Assembly: GCA_029931535.1 (NCBI GenBank)
Contig: JAQPZY010001579.1
Coordinates: forward strand, 326,001 to 390,000
From: Margaritifera margaritifera
Lineage: Eukaryota; Mollusca; Bivalvia; Unionida; Margaritiferidae
DNA length: 64,000 nt
Reading direction: 5' to 3'
In this document: piece by piece, positions 47,250 through 57,815 of the stretch
Numbering within the stretch: the stretch's first letter is position 1
How the letters are laid out: each line of letters begins with the position of its first letter
Notes under the pieces: model-generated
Databases searched by the model: none
Told to the model about the DNA's origin: nothing
What the model saw: the letters and a program-made list of their open reading frames with translations, nothing else
Program-made: the position numbers and the translations under genes

Positions 47250-48100
47250 CATGAATGACACTCTTCTTAATTACACAAACTATACACAAAATAAAGCAAT
47301 ATGGTACTTCCATACAAGTGAGAGTGCGCCTGCAATCACATCATCTTTTCCTCTGATGTGTGTAATGTCAGTGTTGTATTCATGCAGAATTAAACTCCAC
47401 CTCAATTATCTAGACCATATGTTAACATGTTCACAAGGCCTTGGACTGTTGGCCGAGAACATTCCATTCCAAAAGGCATCACTTTATATTGATAAAGCTC
47501 ATCTGGATTTGCAAATGAAGACATTTCTTTTGTTCTTTCTGTGAGTGGAATTTGCCTGAATCCTTTTAAAAGGTCACACTTGTGACATATTTCGCATTTC
47601 TAATATTGTCAATCATCTATTCTTGGCATTGGAAATAAATCCGTTTTGGTGACACTGTTGACTTTTCTACAGTCAGTGCCCATGCGGAATGTATTATCTA
47701 GTTTAGGTACAAGAATACATGGTGAACTTCTGTTACTTTTACTTGGTTCTATAAAATCGTTCGCCAATAAATATTGAATTTAGTTTTTCATATATTCATG
47801 TTTAAGAGGATTCGTCTTATAAGGATGTTGTTGCACAGGTGAAGAATCTACAATATCAACGTCATGATGGATATTTTTTGTTCGTATAGGAAACAAGTGC
47901 GCATACTCATGTAATAGCTGTTTTAGTTCATTCTTTTCCTGTTGTTGTAGATGTGAATGTTTCTTGTCCAGATTGTTCAATGTTTTTGAATTCTGAAGTG
48001 TGGTTAAACCAAAGTCACTACTGTCAGATTGCATTCTATCGTTTACGTCCTCACTGTGTGGTATAAGTACAACTAAATTCATTGAGTAATTGACTGTCAA
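47250..48100 (-). pseudogene. Gypsy-like reverse transcriptase (truncated)
   Basis: Upstream part (48100-47780): KNELKQLLHEYAHLFP and DVDIVDSSPVQQHPYKTNP, the usual lead-in to Ty3/Gypsy RT. After a stop at about 47780 the same region continues: NDFIEPSKS, SSPCILVP, CRKVNSVTKTDLFPMPRIDD, DLLKGFRQIPLT (motif A) and YQYKVMPFGM (motif B). The sequence ends before the YxDD catalytic box and there is no RNase H. RT would copy the element RNA in the particle; this copy cannot. Confidence 0.8.
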
Positions 48101-48110
48101 AATACTCCTT

Positions 48111-48413
48111 TTACAGATTTATGTAACAAAGTTGTTTCTGTTTCCGCCTCCCAGGAGTGCTAATGATATAATTTAAATCATTTCCTTGATATTTAACGGT
48201 AGAAGGACCAAATAATTTAGCCTGAAGAGGATTTTGAGGTATGGGCAAGAGAGCCAGACCTTTATCACCAGGCTTAAAACTCCTTTCCCGCGTATTTCTG
48301 CCATAACTTAATTTCATCTTTAACTGAGTAGAGTGAAGATTAGTTCTTACGGCGCCACAAGCCTTTGACAATGTATATTCGAAATCAGAGACATAGTCTA
48401 GAAGATTAATCAT
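48111..48413 (-). pseudogene. Post-integrase linker of the Gypsy-like element
   Basis: The frame has SYGRNTRERSFKPGDKGLAL and LLPIPQNPLQAKLFGPSTVK, then STPGRRKQKQLCYINL. The KPGD..L-LLP..PLQAKF-GP pattern is the integrase C-terminal (GPY-type) domain found right after the core. It joins integrase to the RT lead-in with about 10 bases between frames, so integrase and RT were one polyprotein. Confidence 0.75.
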
Positions 48414-48427
48414 TGAATCCTCTCTTT

Positions 48428-48685
48428 CTATAACTTCAGTGGTCCACGGACAGTATGTCCAAAAACCAGTTCAAAAGGACTAAAACCCAACGACTCTTGA
48501 ACTGATTCCCTAACAACAAACAACAACAAATGAACACCCTCATCCCAATCCTTTCCGGTATCAAAGGAATATGACTGAATCATATTCTTCAAAGTTTGAT
48601 GAAATCTTTCGAAAGCCACTTGACTTTCAGGGTGATAGGCAGAAGATTTAAACTGTTGGATGAATAATTCATGCATAAAGTCCAA
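48428..48685 (-). pseudogene. Integrase core, C-terminal half
   Basis: The frame contains KSSAYHPESQVAFERFHQTL, the segment with the third catalytic acid (Glu) of the D,D-35-E integrase, then DWDEGVHLLLFVVRESVQES and LGFSPFELVFGHTVRGPLK. Everything upstream (zinc finger and first two Asp) is lost in a deletion between 48685 and 48851. Confidence 0.85.
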
Positions 48686-48850
48686 TGCTCTCTGGGCCTT
48701 TTCAAGTTTTCAGCAATTTTCTCAAAGTGAAGAAAGTATTCATCTACTTCTTTTTCCTGAAAAGGGAGTACTAACCTAATATATTTGGTAACATCAAAAC
48801 CTGAACATGTGTGTAAAGGGGGGGGGGAGTGTTCCGCTTCCCAGTTCTAA

Positions 48851-49153
48851 TTATATTAATCTATATTGCATCTCTCTCCCTCTCTGCCTCTCCTTTTCCT
48901 CTCTCAAAACCTGCAGTTCTATTTCCCTCTTGTCTTTCGGAAGCTGAAGCTTTCTTAATTCTAATTCCATCTGGTTTTTTAGCTGTAACTCCTTTAAATT
49001 CCAGTCAAGACATAATACAGACTTATCAATTAAACCCAAAGCACTATTATCAAAAGTCTCCTTTCCCGCCAAATATGGAATTAAAATATTCTTTATATCT
49101 TGCTTTTCAAAGACGCTTCTCTTCGGAAAGATCATAATGTCTGGCAAGCTCAA
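48851..49153 (-). pseudogene. Gag N-terminal remnant
   Basis: A 100-codon frame reads NILIPYLAGKETFDNSALGL followed by a charged helical coiled-coil-like tail (residues 50-95, many Glu, Lys, Arg, Leu). Position between primer site and integrase, and the style of the helix, fit the N-terminus of gag in this element type. No zinc knuckle or protease follows. Confidence 0.5.
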
Positions 49154-49345
49154 GCACTTGTCCTTTTTTTATAGACTAACCATACCTGGTTAGGAATTTA
49201 AACAAAATTCTCCACCTTTGATAACATTCTGAATGCTTCCTGGTTTCACTAAAGATTTCTCAAATGGGTGAAATAAAAATCTTTTCCAGAGACAATGAAA
49301 ATTTCCAAACAAAGTCATTTTAAATTGTAATTTAAAGAAATTCAC

Positions 49346-49363
49346 ATCCAGGACGAGCCTCCA
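49346..49363 (-). other. Primer binding site, tRNA-Pro-like
   Basis: On the minus strand TGGAGGCTCGTCCTGGAT lies 5 bases inside the 5' LTR. It differs at 2 of 18 positions from the well known proline tRNA primer site (TGGGGGCTCGTCCGGGAT). It would start minus-strand DNA synthesis. Confidence 0.75.
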
Positions 49364-49368
49364 ATTTC

Positions 49369-49560
49369 TGTTAGGATTCTAGGTCTTAAAAAATGTAACA
49401 GAAAGAATGTGAAACCAACACTGTAATTAATATAAAAAAGCAATTTATTTCCCTAACATACAAAGTGAAATTCTAAAGATACTTACACTATTATGAATCA
49501 AATTAAATAAAAATCATAAATGTCCTAATCACAAGACTAAAACTATTATACGGAATCAGT
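49369..49560 (-). repeat. 5' LTR, truncated
   Basis: It matches the first about 190 bases of the solo LTR: ATGTAACAGAAA, GTGAAACCAACACTGTA and the AATGTCCTAA-CACAAG stretch. Similarity ends near 49560, so the promoter-distal half of the LTR is gone. Confidence 0.7.
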
Positions 49561-50640
49561 TTTCAGGAGTTAAAAATCAGTAATATCAGTCAAAAATACG
49601 GTCGGTATTCAATTTTATTTGAGCTTAATTTCAAGTCAGTAAATGAAAATGTCTGAAATTAGTATGCCACAAAAGACAAAACTAACTCCAAAAACAATCA
49701 TGCATAATAGCATTCATACGATCAACAGTTCCAGGATTGTTATGTTTGTTGTTATGTTTGTTCTATTTTTAAAATATTCAAGCTTTGATTTGATAAAATA
49801 TTGGTTTCTGTTATTATCAGTAAATATGTGCTTTTTTATCAAAAACTGTTGAATCCTGTATATGGTGTGATAGAGCTAGATCCATTAGCTGTCCCAATCA
49901 TGGACACATACGAGTTTCAAAGATTACGGTTTGAGGAGCAGCTTGGCGCACATATTGTGTGATCTCTGGTGCAACAACTCATACACAATTTTTATACAGT
50001 ATTGGGTTTGTATATCATTTCAATATTGCAAGTACTTATATCCAATAAAGCTGTTGTGGGGGATAAGTGATAGAAGTTTCCTGATTTTGTGTTGTTAGTA
50101 TACAGCTAATTTTGCGGAATATCTCATGCGTCCGCTTACTTCTATCCTATATTACTTTTTTCTTTAATTTTAAATCTTTTTATTTATTCTATTGATTTGG
50201 AGTGTTGACCTCCCCAGAATGTTATAATGTTATTTGTGATATAGTAATCATGGGAGCTACCATAGCAAGAATGGGAATTTAACATTGTGGGGAGGTATGG
50301 ATGCAAATGAGACGAAACAAAGAGAATAAAGGGGAGGCTGAAGAACAAGAACAACAAGAACAAGAAGATGATGATGATGATGATGATAATGATGACGATG
50401 AAGGAGAAGCGGAAGAAGACATCATTCCCTATAAGAAATTCAAATAACAAAACATTAACAAAAACAAATACACTTTGTCAAATAATTTAAATTTATTCTG
50501 ATTTCTAGTACACGTAGGTGAAAATATAAATTGTATTGATTTGTTTCTTATTATCATTATTAATACCATGATATAGACACATACAAATACATATACAGGC
50601 TATATACCAGCACACATACCATTACAAAAACCCTTAGAGG
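49561..50640. other. Non-coding; short simple repeats
   Basis: A GAA/GAT-rich patch (about 50338-50420) translates into Ile/Leu-rich or Asp/Glu-rich low-complexity frames. No gene recognised. Confidence 0.5.
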
Positions 50641-51430
50641 AAGAGGGGGTGGGGTAAGTTTATGCATTTAAACAGTTTTTATGAGATTGGTGTATTTTTG
50701 TTACAAATTGTTTAACTTTTTCAATTTTTTTTTTTAAATTTAAAAATTTGTTGCAGTTCTTACATTTGTCCTTTCTTTCAAAATCTTTTCGTTTTTAATT
50801 TCTTTTGTTTTACAATGTTTCACTTGTTTCAAATTCTTTAATTGCTCAATCATTTGTTAAATTGTTTATACTTTTAAGTTTTGTTACAAAAGTTTAAATT
50901 ATTTAATTTGTTTTAAATGCTTAAAAATGTTGGAACTTATACATTTTTTAAAATATATTTTTGAATCTTTTTGATAAAATGTGCTCATTTTTTAATAATT
51001 GTTTATAATTCTCACTTGTTATGTCTTTAGTTTGTTCAATGCTGAATAAATTGTCTACAATTTTATGTCTATTTTTAAAACATTTTGTAAAGTTGCTCAA
51101 TTTTCTAAATTTCTTTTTGCAACTTTATTATATTTTTTTGTTTAGAAATGTTAGTTTTGTAATTTTGTTAAATTGTCCATTTTGTAATTTTACAATATTT
51201 TAAACTTTTTTAAACGTTATATACATTTTTATTTTTTGTTTTACCTTTCTTACAATTTCCCATCAATTTTCTTAACTTAAAATTTCTTAAAATATTTGTT
51301 AAAATTTGTTATATTAATTGGATATTTTAGATTTTCTTAGATGTTGTAAAATTTCTATTTTTAAAATTTTTTACAAGTTGTACATTTATTTTTAATTTAT
51401 TTTTCTTTTCGGGGGGAAGGTAAATTGTGT
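50640..51430 (+). repeat. T-rich degenerate repeat tract
   Basis: About 800 bases dominated by T on the plus strand, with loosely recurring TTAAATTGTTTA- and ATTTGTTAAA-like words and no fixed period I can define. It may be an eroded minisatellite. Confidence 0.5.
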
Positions 51431-51734
51431 TGCAATGTTTTATCTTAGCTTCTGAATTTTCATAAATTCTGCCCTAAATTAAAATTGAGTTTTGGGTCTT
51501 TTCTACGACTTTTAGTCTGGACCATAATTTTTATCATAATATTCTTGACGTTTTTAGTCTTTGTGTTAGTTATATAATATTAGTACGACTTATGGTCTCG
51601 GACATATGTGCATAAAATATTCCGGCTTTTAAAAATAATATTCGCTAAATTCCGTCTCATTTTCTAAATTTCAATACTACTTTTATTCTCAGTCTAATCG
51701 CCAAAAAAAGTCAGTGAAACTTTTAGTAGGTAGT

Positions 51735-52180
51735 ATGTGTGGGTGTTGTTAGAAGGTTTGAGTGTTGGTCAGCATGTCTGGATGCTGGCCAGCAAGACTT
51801 CGTGTTAGTGACCCTCAGTTATCCTATGTTTGCCAGTGTGCGGATTCTGGTCATTAAGATTGTTGGTCAGTATGTGTGAGTGCTGTCCACAAGGTGCGGG
51901 TGTGGTCAGTAGGTGTGATAAGAATGTATAAGAACGAGTGTTGGATTCAATGTTAAATTCCCATAGATCCACAAAGTGGCCCACAATCTTAAATTTTCAT
52001 CGGGATCCAATATGTCCCGCAAGGGGAAAGTTGCATTTTCCTGTATACAATTCCACAATGTTAAATTCACATTACCCACCCCATTGTTCGACAATATTCA
52101 ATTGTCCTTTTCGCAGAGTAGCCCAAACTGTTAAACTCCTCTTGTGGCTATATAGCAGCCCACCATGTTAAATCCATGGA
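51735..52180 (+). repeat. Two short degenerate repeat patches
   Basis: 51735-51925: words like GTGTTGGTCAGcAtGTgTG recur five or six times at irregular spacing. 51940-52180: AATgTTAAATTC preceded by CCACA recurs about every 40-50 bases (near 51949, 51985, 52060, 52126, 52166). Both are strongly diverged. Confidence 0.55.
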
Positions 52181-52308
52181 AGTTTTTCACAATAAATTCC
52201 TCTTGTAGTCATACCAGCCCGAATAAAAAAAATCGCTGGTAATATTAAAATCCCGTGTGTGGCTATTGTCGTATCCACAACCACTGCGAGACTATATGAA
52301 CAGTCCAG

Positions 52309-52310
<2 letters not shown>

Positions 52311-52373
<63 letters not shown>
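52311..52373. repeat. (AT)n microsatellite
   Basis: Uninterrupted AT run of about 62 bases. Confidence 0.97.
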
Positions 52374-53801
52374 CCTAATCAAGGCTTAGTTCTCCAGAGA
52401 TTTGTGACAGATGTATTCTTTCTTAAATTGTACACGAATATGGTAGCAATAACATACTAGCTTAATTTCAAATACTTTTGTAAAAAGGAGAAAAGTAAAA
52501 ACATTATGTATTGTCTTGGTTCACTTTGTGATATTTAGCTCTACCTACTTATAATAATAATCATGGAAAATACATATTTTAAAGTACTTTTTTCCTCAAT
52601 GAAAGTGAACAGCAAAAGAAAAGCAGGACATTTCTCAGGGCAATATACATGTATCTTGTAAGTAGACTATGTAATCGTGGTACAAAATATACCGTTATTG
52701 TTTTGCATGACAATTTTTGACAATGTGCCATTCTCGTTACTTTTTATGGAGTAGTGTGTATCCAGTGACATGCAGTTTACTTGGACTAGGACAACAAAAG
52801 CAATGCAGCTGTTGCATTCCTTTGTTACTGAAATTCATGTCTTTAAAGGGTTTGCATTTTAACATTTTAGTGTTTATTACCGTACCTCGCAAATGATAGA
52901 GGGGTTTAAGAGACGGACCCCAGGTGATCTCAACATATAACTGTTTGACTAGGAAGAGGAATGTCTACGAATTGTTGCACTTTGTCATGATTTAGGTACG
53001 TTTGAAAATTTGCAATCTTTAAAAAGAGATAAGAACTAATATTTGATGGTTACGAAACCTCCAATTACCTTTAACTTACTCTGTTGATCCCATTTGTTAT
53101 ATTGTCTGAATAGTTGCAAACGATGATGTAAACTTGGAGCACTTAAACATTTCATCACTCTTCGTATAGGGAACTCGTACACTTGTTTATTAGACATATA
53201 CCAGAAAAGAAGCAACATCTTTAGTTTACATTTAACATTTTATACATCGAAAAACTTTAAAGACAAACTTAAAAATAATTCATTTAAGGGCCATATTTCT
53301 GAATCAGATACATCAGACCATTTCTTCATAATTTTGTAAAATCTGCGTGAAAAAGACTTACATGATGCGGAAATAATGGTAAGAATTAAATACTAGCAGA
53401 AGTGTTTGCAACAAATTATTTTAGTAATTTGATCAGAAGGGGGGATCATGCATCATTTGACAATTTGGTATACCTATAAAATTAGAAATTAAAAATGGAA
53501 ATGCGAAAATGATGATGGTGAGAATCTAAGCAGTGTTTTATCAAACAGTTTGAGTGTATTGTACGTTTTTAAGCAAATAATCAAATACATAGTTTAATCA
53601 GATAAAAAAAACCACAAGATCCTATTAATTAAATGTCAAATTTCCCAGCAAATAAAGCCTCAACAACTTGAACTTGAAGAAAACTGTGCTTATTCACTAC
53701 TTGTCCCTTAGTTCAGGTCACGATGTAAAATCACTAATGCCACAAAACATGCACCACACTAATCGATTTCCATTACATTGCATTGCATTGTTCTATTTTA
53801 G
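52374..53801. other. Non-coding, nothing recognised
   Basis: No supported exon or repeat. It ends at the acceptor of candidate exon C. Confidence 0.45.
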
Positions 53802-53872
53802 GTCGTGGACCTGTATCACACATATATGAGGAGATATGTCAGAAAAGTCATGGACAGGATTGGCGATGGAAA
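53802..53872 (+). CDS. Candidate internal exon C, unrecognised
   Basis: The acceptor TTGTTCTATTTTAG precedes it and the strong donor GTGAGT follows. The 71 bases read in phase 0 as VVDLYHTYMRRYVRKVMDRI and four more residues, a basic amphipathic helix, ending in phase 2. It cannot follow exon B through the GTGAGT donor, because that phase hits a stop (TGA at about 53827). It could follow exon B through the weaker GT two bases earlier, as an alternative to the exon at 22704, or belong to a different gene. I do not recognise the protein. Confidence 0.4.
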
Positions 53873-54502
53873 GTGAGTTCAAACCTCGTTTAATTTATAA
53901 TTTAGTACTCTTATTTCTGATCATACTTTAGCCATAACGTCATTATCATGTGCAAGCATACATTTATCCTACAATTATTTTTGCCTTAAAGACCATTTAC
54001 TAAATTAGAAATGTGAATTACCGTGTTATTAATTATTTTATAAATGACCTTAACCTATCATTGATGTTTCTCATATATATTTGAGGCAAGGACGTCTGAA
54101 GAAATAGTCAGTTACATACTTAGGTGATTCTTTTATCTCGGTTTAATAACATGACTGAACATAAAATTATGCTTACTGCGTATCAATTCGCAAATATATA
54201 TGAGTAATTTAATGACTCTATTCGGTTTCTTCCTGTGCTTTTATGTGTGTATATACGGTATTAGTGCAGATGGTATGCATAACCAGCGATTCGTGTTGGC
54301 AATGCTATAAATTCTAATAAACATATCCTTACACATTGTTAATATAGCCTTTGCTTTCGGGTCGGTTGTAAATTGTGTAAGGTGACAATCAAAGCTCGGG
54401 AGATACATTCGGCCTAGATCGCTGTTAAGAAGTCTAACACTGGCCGAAGTGAGTTTTTATTAGGCGTACAGCGACAGTAGTAATGGAGTATACTATGCAT
54501 GA

Positions 54503-54750
54503 GACCCTATGCCGACAACATGAATTTACATCATGGCCGCAATTTAGAAAGTATGACCCTATGCCGACAAGGGGAAATTAACATTATTCCATAAGACTGA
54601 GAGTGTAAGACGGTATGGCGAAATGTGAACTATAATATCAAAAAACGTCCATATAATTAACACTGAATGACGATTTGCTAACACAAACAACCCTAACGTT
54701 AGTCAATAGGATTAGCATTAGTATGACCCTATGCCGGCAAGGGGAAATTA
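54503..54750 (+). repeat. Interspersed repeat word GACCCTATGCCGACAA
   Basis: It occurs at 54503-54518, 54555-54570 and 54725-54740 (one G for A). The last two share a longer match, from GTATGACCC to GGGGAAATTA. Confidence 0.85.
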
Positions 54751-55050
54751 TGACAAACTCGTTTCAAATGGTTGTAGGGTATGTGATGGTTAGTGATCCA
54801 TGCAAACCATCACACATTTTAACATTATCCAAACTCAAGTGTAGGGCAATTTGCATTTCAAATGTGTACTTACCAACACCACTATGGGAATTAAGCATTC
54901 AGGGGCACAGTGACATTATATAGACATTAAACAAGGTTGAGAGACGAACAAAGGCAAAGCTAAAAACTGCCATCAATTTACTTTTACTGTCCCATACATG
55001 TTTTTATATTATCCATTCCTGGAGTGAACACGGCACTTTTGATTTTCAAG

Positions 55051-55285
55051 AGTGTTGCGAAATATCCAATGTCAATGCTGTGTGGAGCCAGTTTGGTTCT
55101 TCTGTTTGTGACAATGTACTGTGACAACTTAGATTCAATATACACACTGACCAGATAGTTAATATCGCTTCGTTAAACGTTGGCAGAAAGTGTGTTGCAA
55201 AATATCCAGTGTCAATGCTGTATGGGGCCAAGTTTGGTTTTTCACTTTGTTACATATGTACTGTCTAGTTCCTGTCCCCCTAGAT
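55051..55285 (+). repeat. Tandem duplication, 140-bp unit
   Basis: GTTGCxAAATATCCAxTGTCA and AATGCTGT continue into GGxGCCAxGTTTGGTT. Copies start at about 55051 and 55191. Divergence is moderate, and similarity fades after GATTxAATA. Confidence 0.88.
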
Positions 55286-57748
55286 TTAATACGCTCACTT
55301 AACGTGCATCTATTTTAATGCGCTGTTCGTGATAAAGACCGCGAGAGATTACTACCATGTCAAACAATGTCAGAATCTTGCATAAGATAAGATTTAGTGT
55401 ACTTTAAGGTTGTGACATTTTTATGTTATCTTTGAAAACAACAAACAACATACATTATTCTGCTGGACTGTTTGTATATGTCAAAAATGATATGATAAAA
55501 TGAGATATCTTTACTATGAAAAACAACCAGGAACGGTTCATATCGACCTGAAAATCACTCTTTTTAAGTAGAGAAGAAAGAGATATAGATGAGTAAGTGA
55601 TTGCACGAAATAAAAAATATAGGATCTATGGAATATTCACATTACGGATTATGAGGGACCATTGCATTTTAACATTCAGGATATAACTATGAGGACCTAG
55701 GGGGGAATCTAACATGATTGGTTGGTATAGCCCTCTTTGGGAATTAATATTATAGATTTATGGACCCCTTTGGGATTAAACAACTAGGAGAACTATAGCT
55801 TTCTATAGATATTGAACAGGATAGAGAGTAGAATAAAGACAAAGCTAATGACAGGCATTGTGTTATGTATGATGTTTATATAATATTATAAGTATTTCAG
55901 AAAATTATAAATGTTTCTTGACTTTAATATTTGCTCAAACCTTAACGTTATATATCAGGTTTACATGTTTAGCTATTGTCCTTGAATTAGGTTTTTTACT
56001 TAGTATTTGAGTTTAAGGATGGTTTTGGTATGTTGAGAGAAAAAAAAGATTTAAGCTCATTTAATCTGCCTATGATTGAAGTGTCCATTCGTCACAATCT
56101 AATTCAAATTTGCACCCGTCCCCCGCCCACCACCACCACTACCACCACCCCTTGCACAGGTTGATTTAAGCATGTGCCTTAAGAAAGGATAAGAATCGTA
56201 TAAAAGAATCTTTACCTAAACCTCACACAAGTACAAATTTATCAGTAACAATGCTTAGTCTCAACGGCTATCAGAAAACATAGATCTGTAAAATAAAACA
56301 AATCAATGTTTAAAGAGCATTCAACCTATCAAAAACTAATGTTTCCTATTCGGTGATCTTTGACCTGAATTTTCGATATCCAAAACAACACAAAATATGT
56401 TTTTAAATCAAGGTATATAGAACTTCCTACTTTTCAAAAGATTTTGTTTCTTCCGCCGTGATATCAGAGTCTGACAAATTTTTCGATCCATCAAAAAAGG
56501 TATTATTTCAAAATATCATAACAGATCCGAAATTTTATCTCATTATATAGCAAACATCGTCAGGTATACACGGTATTTATATGTATATATAATGTACCGT
56601 AATGTCGCTTTCCCCTTGTACACTTTTAGTGTCAAACGTCAAGCAAAATACAATTTGAGCAAACTACACAGTCTCCTTCCCTCCTCCATCCCTAATTAAT
56701 ACGAGTCACATTTTCTTTCCGTGGTCCCTGTCATCCTGGTGGCAAATATAGAAATTCAGAGTATCCTCAACTTAAGACTCATAAACTCTATAGATGAATC
56801 GAGTCCCGGTGGTCAGTCTCTGGACTTTTTGAGTACTGACTAAATATGAGTGTTACAAAATTTGCTGTACCACTCTTAATACCACCTTTTAAAGACATTT
56901 AGGATTTTACTCCTTCACCCATCATACAGCTAACGGCGGCATACTGCGAATAAGCAATGTCTGACTCAATCTTAATATCACAACATTAGCAGGCGACTTA
57001 TGGATGGCAAATGATTTTCTTGTTTGGAAATGTAGTCGTGATTGATTCTTAATATGTAAAATGACATAAATGGACGTAAATGGATATGCGTAACTTCCAT
57101 TTCTGTAGGTTTAAAAGAGTGGAAATAATAATACCACCTCCAAAGTCTTATTTTTCTTAATTTATTCATTTAACATAAAGAAGCAAACATCCCCTCCTCC
57201 TCCCCCCCCCCACACACACCGAAATAAGAGTGATTTATTTTTAAAGACCGGCAATCAGTTAGAGTGTGAAGTTATTGTTTGAATCGGTTTATGTATCCGA
57301 CATAAATTGAGCAAATAGATTTCGGTCAACAGCCAGCGTTTCGATATTTATAATAATGTTTGTAGTTAAAAAGTATGTGGTTCGCAGTAAATTGCCGTTC
57401 CATTTACTATTTCAGTAGTTCACTTCAAATTACCGAATAGCTGTCCATAAGAATGTGACTTCATACATTTTCATGGATATCAAATTCCGTGCTTTTGCAA
57501 AAAATGACTTTCTCGTCAGCGTATAAATTCGTGTATATGCCTGATTGTGATGGGGTGATGTTATCTTGGGTTTTTATATTCGTAGTTTGTAACAACTACG
57601 GAATCCACGAAATTGATACCACACGAATAATATTCAATTCAGTACAAGTTTTCCCGGCAGGTTTTAAATAAAAAACTCTTAGCACTTACACAAGGATTTG
57701 TAGTTATACTGCAAATAACGTACAGCCCCGTGGTTCATGAACTAATAC

Positions 57749-57752
<4 letters not shown>

Positions 57753-57809
<57 letters not shown>
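57753..57809 (+). repeat. (AG)n microsatellite
   Basis: Uninterrupted AG run of about 57 bases. Confidence 0.97.

Positions 57810-57815
<6 letters not shown>

Larger units (their letters stand above)
46900..49560 (-). mobile_element. Decayed Ty3/Gypsy-like LTR retrotransposon, integrase before RT
   Basis: Low-coordinate LTR (element 3' LTR): 46900-47141, beginning TGTTACGACTTTAGG and ending ATAACA, with the purine tract GAGGGAGG next to it on the minus strand. High-coordinate LTR (5'): 49369 to about 49560, truncated. A primer site lies 5 bases inside (49346-49363). Minus-strand coding order is gag-like (49153-48851), integrase (48685-48428), post-integrase linker (48413-48111), then RT (48100 to about 47250). 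Integrase upstream of RT is the Copia-like order known in a minority of Ty3/Gypsy elements (the Gmr1-like group). Large deletions removed most of gag, the integrase N-terminus, the RT catalytic box and RNase H. Not functional. Confidence 0.82.
53873..57752. other. Non-coding; local duplications
   Basis: Apart from the two repeat groups at 54.5 and 55.1 kb and a poly-C run near 57196-57212, nothing is recognised. Confidence 0.45.
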
